In this document: positions 8,046 to 17,487 of the stretch, in pieces
Numbering within the stretch: the stretch's first letter is position 1
Layout of the letters: each line of letters begins with the position of its first letter
From: Candidatus Omnitrophota bacterium
Lineage (GTDB): Bacteria; Hinthialibacterota; Hinthialibacteria; Hinthialibacterales; Hinthialibacteraceae
Length of the DNA: 64,000 bases
Direction: 5' to 3'
Assembly: GCA_013177805.1 (NCBI GenBank)
Contig: JABLXU010000014.1
Location: 1 to 64,000 of the forward strand
The notes under the pieces: model-generated
The model's database searches: none
Seen by the model: only the letters and a program-made list of their open reading frames with translations
What the model was told of the DNA's origin: nothing
Program-made: the position numbers and the translations under genes

Positions 8046-10775
8046 ATGAGAATTAATCAAATCGCTCGGAAACACGGACTCGAAAACAAAGACATCCTGG
8101 ATTATCTCGAATCGATCGGGGTCCAGGGGAAGAGTCATAGTTCATCGCTGGACGATGGAACGACCGAGCTGCTTTTGCAACATTTTGGGAAACTGGAAAC
8201 CAAAGAACCTGAAACCTCTCCTCCGGCAAATTCCCGCTTTGCCAAGATTCGGCGTCCCAAGGGTTGGAAACCCCCAGAACCGGCTGAGAAGAAGGAGGCT
8301 CCTCCTCCGCTGCCTGAGGCGATACCCGTGGTCTCCACTTCGGTGGAGGAAATCACCGCTCCGTCAGCCGTGGCCGCCGTGCCTCCGGCTGAACCTCCGG
8401 AAATGATTGAACCTCCAGCGCCTCCGGTGATTGAAGTATCGGTGGAAGCTCCAGCCGTGGAGACGCCTCTTCCCGAGACCGTGCCCGCGGAGGAAGAAAC
8501 GGTTTCAGCCGAGGAAGCCATAAAGCGGGAAATCCGCAAACTCCGGAAAGAGAAAATCGCCGAACCGAAGGGTAAGAAAGAAAAGAAAACCGTTAAAAAA
8601 GAGGCCGTTAAAAAAGCGAAGCCCAAAACTATTTCCCTGGAAACCCTCAAAAAATCCAAGGGAGAAGCAGATATTATCATCGAGGCTCCCGAACTGGATT
8701 TGGAAAGCTTGCAAGAACACCAGCCGGCTATCGAGCCGATTTTCGAGGAACCGATTGAAAAAGAATTACCCCGGCGGCATGACGAAGACGAGGCCATCCG
8801 GCGTGAGATTCAAAAACTTAAAATCAAGCAAAGCCGGTCCGCGGCCGAAATCTCCAAGGTCAAGCCGGCCGATGAACCTACGGCCGCGATTCCCCGTCCT
8901 GCCGGCCCCCGGCGGCCCACGGTGGTCAAGACCAAAGGCAAACGGGCATGGAAACGCGAAAAGCGCGAACGGCGTGAAATGATGCAGGCGGCGGAAATGG
9001 AACGGCACGAACGCGAAAAAACCATTCTCAAGGTGCATGACGCCTCCACCGTGGCTGACGTGGCCAGCGGCTTGGGGATTCCCCCCAGCGAATTGATTCA
9101 AAAATTGATTTCGCTTGGTGTCATGGCCACTATCAATCAACCGATTGAATTCGAAACCATTCAGATTATTGCCGACGAGTACAACTTCGCGGTGGAAAAG
9201 ATCGATCTGAAGGACAGTGACGCTCTGGCGGAATTGTGGGAGGAAGACACCGACGAATCGCGCAAGGTGTTCCGCCCGCCGGTGGTCACGGTCATGGGCC
9301 ATGTGGATCATGGGAAAACCAAGCTGCTTGACGCCGTGCGCCAAGCCGATGTTGCCTCCCATGAGGCGGGCGGCATCACGCAGCACATCGGGGCTTATTA
9401 TGTCAACACCCCGGGCGGCGATATTGTCTTCCTCGATACACCGGGGCACGCCGCCTTCACTGCCATGCGCGCCCGCGGAGCCATGGTCACGGATATCGTG
9501 GTCCTGGTGGTCGCCGCCAGTGAGGGGGTCATGCCCCAGACCATTGAGGCGATCAACCACGCCAAGGCCGCGGGGGTGCCCATCATTGTGGCGCTTAACA
9601 AAATCGACCTGGAAGGCGCCAATCCCGACCGTGTCAAGCAACAATTGGCCGAACAAGGTTTGGTGCCCGAGGAATGGGGCGGCAAAACTGTCGTGGTTCC
9701 CATTTCCGCGTTGAAGAAAATCGGCATCGAGGATCTGCTCGAAAGCATTCTGCTGCAAGCGGAAATGCTTGAACTCAAGGCCGATCCCGCGTGCCGCGCC
9801 CGGGGAGTGATCATTGAGGGCCGCCTTGAACAAGGGCGCGGCCCCGTGGCCACCGCCTTGATTCAACAAGGAACCCTGCGCATCGGGGATCCATTTGTAG
9901 CCGGGATTTACGCCGGCCGGATCCGGGCCATGCTCAATGACAAAGGGGAGACGGTGGAGACTGCCGGACCTTCCATGCCCGTGGAAATTTTGGGAATCGA
10001 AAGCGTGCCCAGCGCTGGCGATCCCTTCATCGTGGCGAAAGACGACAATCAGGCGCGCCAGATCAGCGTCCGCCTGCAGCAGATCCAGCGGGAACGCGAA
10101 TTGAACCGCGCCCGCAATATCACGTTGGAAGATTTGTCCACCCAGGTTCAACAAGGCGCCATTAAGGAACTGCGCTTGATCGTCAAGGGGGACGTGCAAG
10201 GATCGGTTCAGGCCTTGTGTGACAGTCTCAAGAAAATCGAAAGCGATAAAGTCCGGATTGAAATTCTCCACAGCGCCGTGGGGGCGATCACCGAGTCAGA
10301 CGTCATGCTGGCCGCCGCTTCCAACGCGATCATTTTGGGATTCAATGTGCGCCCCTATCCGCATGTCATCGAATTGGCCAAGCAGGAACATGTGGATATC
10401 CGCACCTACCGGGTCATCTATGACGCTATCTCCGATGTCACCAAGGCGATGACCGGCATGCTGGAAAAAACCTACGAGGAGCGGATCCTCGGCCATGGCG
10501 AAGTGCGCGAAGTGTTCCGGGTCTCCCGCAGCATGAGCATTGCCGGTTTGTACATTCAGGACGGGCGCATCATCCGCAACGCGCCCATCCGCCTGCTGCG
10601 CGATTCCGTGGTTGTGCACGAAGGCCGCATGGCCTCTCTGAAACGTTTCAAGGACGATGTCCGCGAGGTGCAAAGCGGCTACGAATGCGGGATTGGTCTT
10701 GAAAACTTTAATGACATCAAACATGGCGATGTCGTAGAATGTTACATGCTGGAAGAGGTCGCGCCGACGCTGTAA
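8046..10775 (+). CDS. infB: Translation initiation factor IF-2
   Basis: This GTPase brings initiator tRNA to the 30S subunit and promotes subunit joining. The protein has 909 residues. The first ~45 are the IF2N-type domain ([23 protein letters not shown]). A long Pro/Glu/Lys-rich spacer follows (about 60-325), including Lys-rich runs. A second IF2N-like module ([20 protein letters not shown]) lies near 335. The G domain begins at [12 protein letters not shown] (about residue 418), with [16 protein letters not shown] and NKID following. Domains II, III and the fMet-tRNA-binding C-terminus complete it. It lies 181 AT-rich bases after nusA, a gap that lacks ylxR and the L7Ae-like gene often found there in Firmicutes. 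Confidence 0.98.
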   Translation: MRINQIARKHGLENKDILDYLESIGVQGKSHSSSLDDGTTELLLQHFGKLETKEPETSPPANSRFAKIRRPKGWKPPEPAEKKEAPPPLPEAIPVVSTSVEEITAPSAVAAVPPAEPPEMIEPPAPPVIEVSVEAPAVETPLPETVPAEEETVSAEEAIKREIRKLRKEKIAEPKGKKEKKTVKKEAVKKAKPKTISLETLKKSKGEADIIIEAPELDLESLQEHQPAIEPIFEEPIEKELPRRHDEDEAIRREIQKLKIKQSRSAAEISKVKPADEPTAAIPRPAGPRRPTVVKTKGKRAWKREKRERREMMQAAEMERHEREKTILKVHDASTVADVASGLGIPPSELIQKLISLGVMATINQPIEFETIQIIADEYNFAVEKIDLKDSDALAELWEEDTDESRKVFRPPVVTVMGHVDHGKTKLLDAVRQADVASHEAGGITQHIGAYYVNTPGGDIVFLDTPGHAAFTAMRARGAMVTDIVVLVVAASEGVMPQTIEAINHAKAAGVPIIVALNKIDLEGANPDRVKQQLAEQGLVPEEWGGKTVVVPISALKKIGIEDLLESILLQAEMLELKADPACRARGVIIEGRLEQGRGPVATALIQQGTLRIGDPFVAGIYAGRIRAMLNDKGETVETAGPSMPVEILGIESVPSAGDPFIVAKDDNQARQISVRLQQIQRERELNRARNITLEDLSTQVQQGAIKELRLIVKGDVQGSVQALCDSLKKIESDKVRIEILHSAVGAITESDVMLAAASNAIILGFNVRPYPHVIELAKQEHVDIRTYRVIYDAISDVTKAMTGMLEKTYEERILGHGEVREVFRVSRSMSIAGLYIQDGRIIRNAPIRLLRDSVVVHEGRMASLKRFKDDVREVQSGYECGIGLENFNDIKHGDVVECYMLEEVAPTL

Positions 10776-10842
10776 TCCCTTACAGCGCCTTCCAGGGGGT
10801 GGACAGGTTGCACCGCTCCTGGTCCCGGGCGGGTGGGCTTCC

Positions 10843-11124
10843 ATGATTGTCGGAATACTCGAAGTGACCTTCCACATTCCGGGTTCGCAATCCCTGAAAG
10901 ACAAGCGCCAAGTGGTGCACAGTCTCAAGGACCGTATCCGCCGGCGGTTCAACGTTTCGCTGGCCGAAACCGATGGTCAGGATTCATGGCAAGATTGCAG
11001 CCTGGCCGTAGCCATGGTGGCCACTCAACGGATCGCGGTGGAACGGGAACTCAACCGCATCGTGGATTTAATCCATTCCGTACCCGCGGTGGGTTTGACC
11101 GATCATTGGATTGAATATTTCTGA
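10843..11124 (+). CDS. ylxP: YlxP-family (DUF503) small protein
   Basis: A 93-residue protein with the family pattern: MIVGILEVTFHIPGSQSLKDKR, VVHSLKDRIRRRFNVSLAE and a central LAVAMVATQ strand. YlxP/DUF503 is commonly found between infB and rbfA. It is linked to ribosome or rRNA handling through this conserved position, though its biochemical role is unsettled. It lies 67 bases after infB and 59 before the rbfA start chosen here. Confidence 0.88.
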   Translation: MIVGILEVTFHIPGSQSLKDKRQVVHSLKDRIRRRFNVSLAETDGQDSWQDCSLAVAMVATQRIAVERELNRIVDLIHSVPAVGLTDHWIEYF

Positions 11125-11183
11125 TATTTCTGACCGGCGTCTCCCCTCTCCGCGTAAGAATGACTGGGAACGCTTCTCTGATC

Positions 11184-11546
11184 ATGACTCAAAAAAAAAC
11201 CTACCGGATGGCTCAGGTCAACCGCTTGCTGCAGGAACAAATCGCAAGCATTTTTCTGACGGAATTGGAAGATCCCCGGCTGGCCGGTGTGACCGTGACT
11301 GAAGTGCGGACCACCCGGGATCTACACAACGCGGTGGTTTTCCTGGCGCTGCACAAGCAGGATAATCCCGCCGAATGCCTGGCGGGCGCTCAGCATTCCG
11401 CCGGGTATATCCGGAAATTGCTCTTCTCACGGCTGCATATCAAGCGTATTCCCGAACTGGAATTCCGCTACGATACCTCGTTGGACGAGGCCGAACGGAT
11501 CTTCCGGGCTTTGGAAGCGGCCGATTTGGGCCCGGAAGAACCGTGA
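11184..11546 (+). CDS. rbfA: 30S ribosome-binding factor A
   Basis: RbfA is a KH-like-fold factor that binds immature 30S subunits and helps process the 5' end of 16S rRNA. The sequence shows the usual MAQVNRLLQEQIASIFLTE start helix, then DPRLAGVTVTEVRTTRDL and the final strand/helix part (RLHIKRIPELEFRYDTSLDEAERI), which is well conserved in the family. ATG 11184 gives MTQKKTYRMAQ, the family-like N-terminus; ATG 11160 is in frame eight codons upstream and cannot be excluded. It sits between ylxP and truB, as in many bacteria. Confidence 0.92.
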   Translation: MTQKKTYRMAQVNRLLQEQIASIFLTELEDPRLAGVTVTEVRTTRDLHNAVVFLALHKQDNPAECLAGAQHSAGYIRKLLFSRLHIKRIPELEFRYDTSLDEAERIFRALEAADLGPEEP

Positions 11547-11587
11547 GGGTGAATTAAAATTTCTCATTTTTCTCATTCGAGGGTTGG

Positions 11588-12535
11588 ATGATAACGAAAT
11601 CTGAAATCAATGGCGTGCTGAACATCAACAAACCGGCGGGCATGACCTCGCATGATGTGGTGGATGTCATCCGCAAGGTAGCCCGCATGAAGCGGGTGGG
11701 GCATACGGGAACCCTGGACCCCATGGCCACCGGTGTGTTGCCGATCTGTCTCGGTAAAGCCACCAAAATTCAGCAGTTTCTTATCGCCCAGGATAAGGAA
11801 TACCTCGTCGATATGCGTTTGGGACTCATCACGGACACTCAAGACATTACCGGTACCGTCGTGGAAGAAGTTCCAGTTCCCCCTTTGAACGCCGAAATCA
11901 TTGAAGCCGCTTTTCAGCGGTTCCGGGGCGAACAGATGCAGATGCCCCCAATGGTCTCCGCCAAGCACCACAAGGGGCAGCGGTTGTATGAACTCGCCCG
12001 GCGGGGGGTGGAGGTTAAACGTGACCCTTGTAAGATTCATATCCACGAACTAGTATTGGAAGCCGTGGAGTTGCCGGTCATCCGGTTCCGGGTGACGTGC
12101 GGGAAAGGGACGTATATCCGCACGCTGTGTCACGATTTGGGCATCGCCCTGGGAAGCGGAGCGGCGATGTCGGGTCTGGTCCGCGTGCGATGCGGTGCCT
12201 TTCATATCGACCAGGCCGTGGCCTTGGACGTGCTCCATTCCCCCGATGACGTACTGCCGCGGATTGTCAGTTTGAACGAAGCGCTGTCCTCTCTCCCCTC
12301 CGTAATGGTGGGATCGGAGGGCAAGGCATCCATCCATTGCGGACGTTTTCTTTCGGGGGGAGCGATCACCCGGCGGAACGGTGATTTTTATACCGGATCT
12401 ATGGTGCGGGTGACGAGCCGGGATGGGACTCTCATCGGAGTCGGAGAAGCCCTGCTGAATTCAGACCAAATGGATGAATTGGCGGGAAATCTGCGGGTCA
12501 TCAAGCCCATCAAAGTGTTTCATCACGGCCTTTAA
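11588..12535 (+). CDS. truB: tRNA pseudouridine(55) synthase
   Basis: TruB makes pseudouridine 55 in the T loop of almost all elongator tRNAs. In this 315-residue protein the N-terminal NGVLNINKPAGMTSHDVV and the GHTGTLDPMATGVLP motif (catalytic Asp near residue 43) are diagnostic. They are followed by KEYLVDMRLGLITDTQD and the VTCGKGTYIRTLCHDLG segment. The last ~60 residues form a PUA-like end. It is 41 bases after rbfA and is followed by rpsO. Confidence 0.96.
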   Translation: MITKSEINGVLNINKPAGMTSHDVVDVIRKVARMKRVGHTGTLDPMATGVLPICLGKATKIQQFLIAQDKEYLVDMRLGLITDTQDITGTVVEEVPVPPLNAEIIEAAFQRFRGEQMQMPPMVSAKHHKGQRLYELARRGVEVKRDPCKIHIHELVLEAVELPVIRFRVTCGKGTYIRTLCHDLGIALGSGAAMSGLVRVRCGAFHIDQAVALDVLHSPDDVLPRIVSLNEALSSLPSVMVGSEGKASIHCGRFLSGGAITRRNGDFYTGSMVRVTSRDGTLIGVGEALLNSDQMDELAGNLRVIKPIKVFHHGL

Positions 12536-12621
12536 ACCACGAAGAAACGATGGGATAATTACTGAAACGAATGGTTCAGCATCTGGCCAGAATAAAAGAA
12601 TAACCGGAAGGAGGTTAAGCC

Positions 12622-12891
12622 TTGTCCATTACGAACCAACGGAAGAGAGAATTGATTGAAGAATTTAAGGTCCATGGAACGGACACCGGCTCACCGGAAG
12701 TGCAAATCGCCATCTTGTCCGAGAAAATCAAAAATTTGACCGAACATTTTAAGATTCATAAGAAAGACCACCACTCCCGCCGTGGCCTGCTCATGATGGT
12801 CAGTTTACGCCGGCGGCTGCTGGATTATCTCAAACGCAAGGAAGTGAACCGGTACCGCCAGATTATCCAAAAATTGGGGCTCCGCCGCTAA
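12622..12891 (+). CDS. rpsO: 30S ribosomal protein S15
   Basis: S15 is a primary 16S rRNA-binding protein of the platform. This 89-residue form has the standard length and motifs: [37 protein letters not shown] and LDYLKRK. The start codon is TTG at 12622, supported by the strong ribosome site GGAAGGAGG seven bases upstream. A rare start codon with a strong site fits a gene known in other bacteria to be autoregulated at translation, but no regulatory pseudoknot was verified here. Confidence 0.97.
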   Translation: MSITNQRKRELIEEFKVHGTDTGSPEVQIAILSEKIKNLTEHFKIHKKDHHSRRGLLMMVSLRRRLLDYLKRKEVNRYRQIIQKLGLRR

Positions 12892-13210
12892 CCCGTCAGG
12901 GCCGCGGTATCCCGCCATTGCAAGGAAGTGGCGGTTCGGAAGTGCCGGGATTCTATCAACAGGACTCGCACCACCCCGATTAGGAGGCCGAAGGTTAAAC
13001 GCCAACCTCCGGCGTCCTAGTCAGGGTGATGCAGGAATCCCCAGGCCTGACGTCCCGCCATGGACAACGGGATGAGGTGAAGACTCGTATCTCGCCGAAT
13101 GCCCTCCTCCACGATTCGATCAAACGGTCGTTTCTTCCTTTCTGTCCGGAACCGCGGCTCCTGGGCTCCCAGTGGAGGCTGGCCGTGCCCTATGAAAGGA
13201 AGATGTACTC
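12892..13210 (+). promoter_or_regulatory. rpsO-pnp intergenic leader with large hairpins
   Basis: This 319-base gap carries no gene. Two strong foldbacks are visible. CCGCCATT (12912-12919) pairs with AGTGGCGG (12927-12934). AGGAGGCCGAAGGTT (12982-12996) pairs with AACCTCCGGCGTCCT (13004-13018), 15 positions with two mismatches. Neither is followed by a T run. In Escherichia coli the pnp leader holds an RNase III-cleaved hairpin used for PNPase autoregulation; by position these could do the same, which is inference. The pnp ribosome site is GGAAG, shortly before the start codon. Confidence 0.5.
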
Positions 13211-15577
13211 ATGAATGAAGAGGTAGTTGTCGTATCCAAAACAATTGGAGGCCGGATTCTTTCCCTGGAAACCGGACGCATCGGACGCCAAGCCAATGCC
13301 ACGGTGATCTGCCGTTATGGCGATACCATGGTTCTCTCGGCGGTCACCATGGCCTCCACACCCCGCGAAGGGGGCGATTTTTTCCCATTGACGGTCGATT
13401 ACCGGGAACCCCAATACGCCGCCGGAAAATTCCCCGGCGGTTTTTTTAAGCGGGAAGGCCGGCCATCGGAAAAGGAAATTCTCACCTCCCGCTGCATCGA
13501 CCGCCCCATGCGGCCGCTGTTCCCTGAAGGCTTCATGAATGAAGTGCAGGTGCAGCTCAAGGTTTTATCCTACGACCGGGAGAACGATCCAGACATCTGC
13601 GCCATGATCGCGGCGTTTGCCAGCCTGGAAATTTCGGATATCCCTTTCAATGGTCCGGTCGCCGCCGTCCGTATTGGCCGCAATGACGGCCAATTCGTCA
13701 TTAATCCCACCACCGCCCAAATGGAAACCGGCACCGTGAACCTCACGATCGCCGGTACCCGGGACGCCATCAACATGGTGGAGGGAGGCGCCAACGAAGA
13801 ACCGGAAGACGTGATCCTTCAAGCGCTCGATATCGCCCAGGAGGTCCTCCGCGAGGTGGCCGGCCTGATCGAAGAGTTGAAGCAGCGATGTGGTAAACCC
13901 AAGATCCAATTCGAACCGCCGGCCGTGGATGAAAAACTCCAGACCCGTGTCCGGGAATTGGCGTACGACCGGATCAAAACCGCTCACGTTATCCCCGAAA
14001 AATTGGAACGCCAAAGTGCCCTGGACGCCATTCTCGAGGATGTGAAACTCCAGGTGCTTACTGAATTGGAAACCGAATTTCAGGCAGCCATTGGCCGGGG
14101 TGAAATCGCCGCCGACGACCTGGAGGCCCGGGTGCAACACAAAAAACGGCTGGCCGAAAGCGAGAAGAAAATCGCGGGTGTGGTACACGACCTAGAGCGG
14201 GAAATTCTGCGCCGCCGTACCTTGGACGAAGGCCTGCGCAGCGATGGCCGCCGCACCACCGAGATCCGGCCTATTACCTGTGAGATCAACATCATTCCCC
14301 GCGCCCACGGATCGGCTCTCTTCACCCGGGGCCAGACTCAGGCTCTCTGCGCCACCACGCTGGGGACCATCTCCGACGAGCAAAAAATCGACGGCTTGCT
14401 GCCGGAATATTACAAAAAATTTCTACTCCATTATAACTTTCCCTCGTTCAGCGTAGGGGAAGTCCGTCCCATCCGGGGTCCCGGCCGCCGGGAAATCGGA
14501 CACGGAGCCTTGGCCGAACGCGCCCTGAAACCGGTGTTGCCCCATCCGGACGATTTCCCCTACACCATCCGCGTGGTTTCCGAAATTCTGGAATCCAACG
14601 GCTCCTCTTCCATGGCCTCGGTATGCGGCGGATCCCTCTCGCTCATGGATGCGGGCGTCCCCATCCGCGCGGCGGTGGCGGGCATCGCCATGGGTTTGAT
14701 TTCCGAAGACGGCCGCTATGCCATTCTTTCCGATATCCTGGGCGTCGAAGATCACCTGGGCGACATGGATTTTAAGGTCGCAGGAACCCGTCAAGGCATC
14801 ACCGCATTCCAGATGGACCTGAAAATCGGGGGCATCTCCCGCGATATTATGGCGCAGGCGCTCGAGCAAGCCCGGCAGGGCCGCCTGCACATCCTGGATA
14901 TCATGGAACAGGCTATGGCGGCGCCGCGTCCTGATATCAGCCCCTTCGCCCCCCGCATCCAGGTGATCAACATCCCAGTGGATAAGATTCGTGACGTCAT
15001 CGGACCCGGCGGCAAAATGATCCGGAAGATCATCAGCGAAACCGGGGCCAAAATCGACATCGATGACGAAGGCCGCGTGGTTATCGCCGCGACGGATTCC
15101 GAAAGCGGCCTTAAGGCGCGCCAATGGATCGAATACCTCTCCGAAGAAGTGGAAGTCGGCAAGATCTACAAGGGCAAGGTTACCCGTCTCGTCAATTTCG
15201 GGGCGTTCGTGGAAATCTTGCCCGGTCAGGAAGGGCTGGTGCACATTTCCGCCCTGGCTCCCCACCGGGTCAACAATGTCGAAGACGTGGTGAAAGAAGG
15301 CGATGAGATTGATGTGAAGGTCATTGAAATCGATGATTTCGGCCGAATCAATCTCAGCAAACGCGACGCCGATGTCGAACTGGGCCGCATCCCGGCTCGT
15401 TCCGCCGGTGAACATCCGGACCGGGCTGGCGACCGGGGCCGTGGAGGAGAATCCTCCCGCAGCGGAGACCGGGGCCGTGGGAATCGCGGTCATGGCGGCG
15501 GTAGTGGGGACCGGGGCCGCGGAGGCAGCCGGAGTGGCGGCGGATCTCACTCCCGGGGCGGCGGGGGACACCGCTGA
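13211..15577 (+). CDS. pnp: Polyribonucleotide nucleotidyltransferase (PNPase)
   Basis: This phosphorolytic 3'-to-5' exoribonuclease is a main RNA-decay enzyme, often in a degradosome. The 788-residue protein has two RNase PH-like cores: the N-terminal one with FFKREGRPSEKEILTSRCIDRP, and the second with SVGEVRPIRGPGRREIGHGALAERAL and the catalytic-site DILGVEDHLGDMDFKVAG. These are separated by the all-helical linker. A KH domain (VIGPGGKMIRKII, about residue 596) and an S1 domain (about 653-715) follow. The last ~65 residues form an Arg/Gly/Ser-rich tail (repeats of GDRGRGG) beyond the usual end. The gene is last in the cluster and converges on rplU, with a strong terminator between them. 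Confidence 0.97.
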   Translation: MNEEVVVVSKTIGGRILSLETGRIGRQANATVICRYGDTMVLSAVTMASTPREGGDFFPLTVDYREPQYAAGKFPGGFFKREGRPSEKEILTSRCIDRPMRPLFPEGFMNEVQVQLKVLSYDRENDPDICAMIAAFASLEISDIPFNGPVAAVRIGRNDGQFVINPTTAQMETGTVNLTIAGTRDAINMVEGGANEEPEDVILQALDIAQEVLREVAGLIEELKQRCGKPKIQFEPPAVDEKLQTRVRELAYDRIKTAHVIPEKLERQSALDAILEDVKLQVLTELETEFQAAIGRGEIAADDLEARVQHKKRLAESEKKIAGVVHDLEREILRRRTLDEGLRSDGRRTTEIRPITCEINIIPRAHGSALFTRGQTQALCATTLGTISDEQKIDGLLPEYYKKFLLHYNFPSFSVGEVRPIRGPGRREIGHGALAERALKPVLPHPDDFPYTIRVVSEILESNGSSSMASVCGGSLSLMDAGVPIRAAVAGIAMGLISEDGRYAILSDILGVEDHLGDMDFKVAGTRQGITAFQMDLKIGGISRDIMAQALEQARQGRLHILDIMEQAMAAPRPDISPFAPRIQVINIPVDKIRDVIGPGGKMIRKIISETGAKIDIDDEGRVVIAATDSESGLKARQWIEYLSEEVEVGKIYKGKVTRLVNFGAFVEILPGQEGLVHISALAPHRVNNVEDVVKEGDEIDVKVIEIDDFGRINLSKRDADVELGRIPARSAGEHPDRAGDRGRGGESSRSGDRGRGNRGHGGGSGDRGRGGSRSGGGSHSRGGGGHR

Positions 15578-15621
15578 GCGCCACCCGGATTATGGTAGGA
15601 TTGGTAAAGACAACCACAGAA

Positions 15622-15649
15622 AGAGCCGGATCTCACAAGATCCGGCTCT
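15622..15649. terminator. Perfect 12-bp hairpin, bidirectional terminator between pnp and rplU
   Basis: AGAGCCGGATCT and AGATCCGGCTCT pair perfectly around a CACA tetraloop. T-rich sequence follows on the plus strand (CACTTTGTCTTTC) and a shorter TTT on the minus strand. It lies between the convergent 3' ends of pnp and rplU. Confidence 0.82.
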
Positions 15650-15748
15650 CACTTTGTCTTTCGCAAGAAGGATCAAGTCTTTAAGAATCAAATCGTTTTC
15701 TTATACCGGATTCTCATTCCGGAAAAGGTATTTATATGGCGTCCGAAT

Positions 15749-16063
15749 TCAACCCCGAACAATCTCTTGGATTTGGATCCGTGTGAAATTCTGCCGGTGT
15801 CCCTTCGTGAGGCGGTAGCGTTTACGTCTCTTGAGTTTGAAAATAACGACCTTCTTGCCCCGGCCATGGTTCAATACCTTGGCCTTGACCGACGATGCTG
15901 GCACCAAGGGGGTCCCAATGTGGATCTGTTCATCATCCTTCACCACCAAGACCTCATCCAAGGAGATTTCCTCCCCCGGGGCGGCGGCCAGCGATTCCAC
16001 CTGGATGATGTCCCCCGGGGAAACCTGGTATTGCTTTCCACCTGTTCGAACAATCGCGTACAT
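15749..16063 (-). CDS. rplU: 50S ribosomal protein L21
   Basis: L21 binds 23S rRNA domain I in the large subunit. The 104-residue protein has the family features MYAIVRTGGKQYQVSPGD at the N-terminus, VLVVKDDEQIHIGTPLV in the middle and the basic end VVIFKLKRRKRYRLTKGHRQ. ATG 16063 is used because GGAGG lies seven bases upstream; the longer frame to 16141 adds residues foreign to L21. In most bacteria rpmA (L27) follows immediately, but here the transcript ends at the pnp terminator, so L27 must be encoded elsewhere. Confidence 0.96.
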   Translation of the reverse strand: MYAIVRTGGKQYQVSPGDIIQVESLAAAPGEEISLDEVLVVKDDEQIHIGTPLVPASSVKAKVLNHGRGKKVVIFKLKRRKRYRLTKGHRQNFTRIQIQEIVRG

Positions 16064-16331
16064 CAATATCCTCCAGCCGGTATAATATCCCTCGCATGAT
16101 TCACAAAACAGGTAGTATAAAGGAGATTGGCGAAATCTCAATCCGTACGTTCCTTCTCTTCCCTGTCTTTCTGGTAAAACGTTACGCTTTGTCCTGGCAC
16201 ATCCAGTACGTTTCCGGTCTCATCCTTGAAATAGAGATGGATCGTTTATAAAAAAGTACATATACTCACGAAAATTTCCGATACATAATAGGAGCCGGGA
16301 TGGACTTGAATTAATGTGGAAAGGCTGGACA

Positions 16332-17342
16332 ATGCCAGAATATTTGCCTCAATCCTTCCTGCTCCGCGAAGATTTCTCCCGGGCTTATGCAGTCTTCGAG
16401 CAGCTGCTTTCTACCCGCAAAGCCCGCGAATGCCTCAAAAACGCGGAAGAATCATTGGCGTTCGACATCGAACTCTTCATGCAGCCGGTGCGTGAAGACT
16501 TAGCGGAATGTTTTGAGGTGATTGCCGGCTTGATCCGGGAACGCGGCACCAGTGGGGACGAACTGCAAAAAAGGATTCCACCGGTTTCGTCTTGGCTCAG
16601 TCCTGCGGAAAAGCACGCCCGGGAAATCGCCCGGCTGGAAAAACAAATCGCCGAATTCAAACGCAACCATCCCGATTTCATCTTCGCCTTCAAATTACAA
16701 GTCCTGATCCGTAAATACGAAGAGCAACAGAAAGACGAAAATCTGGATGCCGTGGAATACGATCAATTGGTCCAAAAACTCGATCAGGCCAAGCGTACCC
16801 TAAGTCATCATATGCAGACCAAGGTCCGCATCGCCCAAAAAGCCTATGCCCCAGATTTACTGGAATTGGCCCAGTGGCAACTCAAGCAGGCGCTTCTGCA
16901 GGAAAAGGTTCTTCGTCTCAAGGAAGATCTCTTATTGGCCGCCCAGTCGCATGCCCAGAATACGCTCAACCAACTGGCCGCCATATTTGAGAATGTGGAA
17001 CCGGAACTGGCGGACGCCATTTTGGCGCAAACCCAATCTCTCACCACCTTGGGCACTGTGCCCGATATTCCCCCTGAATCCGCGGTCCCCCGCAATTTGG
17101 ATGAATTCCGCCAGGCGCTTAACGCCCAAAAAGCCCGGATCGAGGCTTACGAGGAGCGACTAAAAACCTGCCGGGCCGAACTGGAAAAACTGATCGAATT
17201 CGAAAACGCGATCTTTAACACATATGGCGAACAATTGCGGGCACGCGGTCTCCAGTTCCAAAAACCCATCAAGGTGACCAAAAGCGGCACCGGCAAAGGC
17301 CCGAAACCGAAAGAAGGCACCCGTATGGTCTTCCGGCGGTAA
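16332..17342 (+). CDS. Long coiled-coil protein of unknown function
   Basis: A 336-residue, largely helical and highly charged protein without signal peptide or membrane segment, so probably cytoplasmic. Coiled-coil-like stretches occur at about residues 95-190 (KHAREIARLEKQIAEFKRN; VQKLDQAKRTLSHHMQTKV), 190-230 and 255-310 (LNAQKARIEAYEERLKTCRA). The end is basic (KSGTGKGPKPKEGTRMVFRR). I recognise no domain. ATG 16332 is preferred to ATG 16314 because GGAAAGG sits seven bases before it. The gene stands alone: it diverges from rplU and converges on the pilZ-nlpD operon. A structural or scaffold role is possible but not supported by any motif. Confidence 0.72.
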   Translation: MPEYLPQSFLLREDFSRAYAVFEQLLSTRKARECLKNAEESLAFDIELFMQPVREDLAECFEVIAGLIRERGTSGDELQKRIPPVSSWLSPAEKHAREIARLEKQIAEFKRNHPDFIFAFKLQVLIRKYEEQQKDENLDAVEYDQLVQKLDQAKRTLSHHMQTKVRIAQKAYAPDLLELAQWQLKQALLQEKVLRLKEDLLLAAQSHAQNTLNQLAAIFENVEPELADAILAQTQSLTTLGTVPDIPPESAVPRNLDEFRQALNAQKARIEAYEERLKTCRAELEKLIEFENAIFNTYGEQLRARGLQFQKPIKVTKSGTGKGPKPKEGTRMVFRR

Positions 17343-17487
17343 CCACCATCTTCCGGTCTCGGAATCAAGAAGTTCTATTTCGCTTTTGGTGAATGAGGGA
17401 GGTACCGGTTGCCATGGCAGGGAGTCTCTCCCGATTTATCCACATTTATCCCCAAAAGACGGTTCGAACTCAACTGTGCTGAAGAAC

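Noticed and set aside
8766..10271. 501-codon minus-strand frame
   Set aside because: It lies entirely inside infB and arises from codon bias; it has no domain.
14423..15571. 382-codon minus-strand frame
   Set aside because: Complement of pnp, with low-complexity composition and no recognisable motif.
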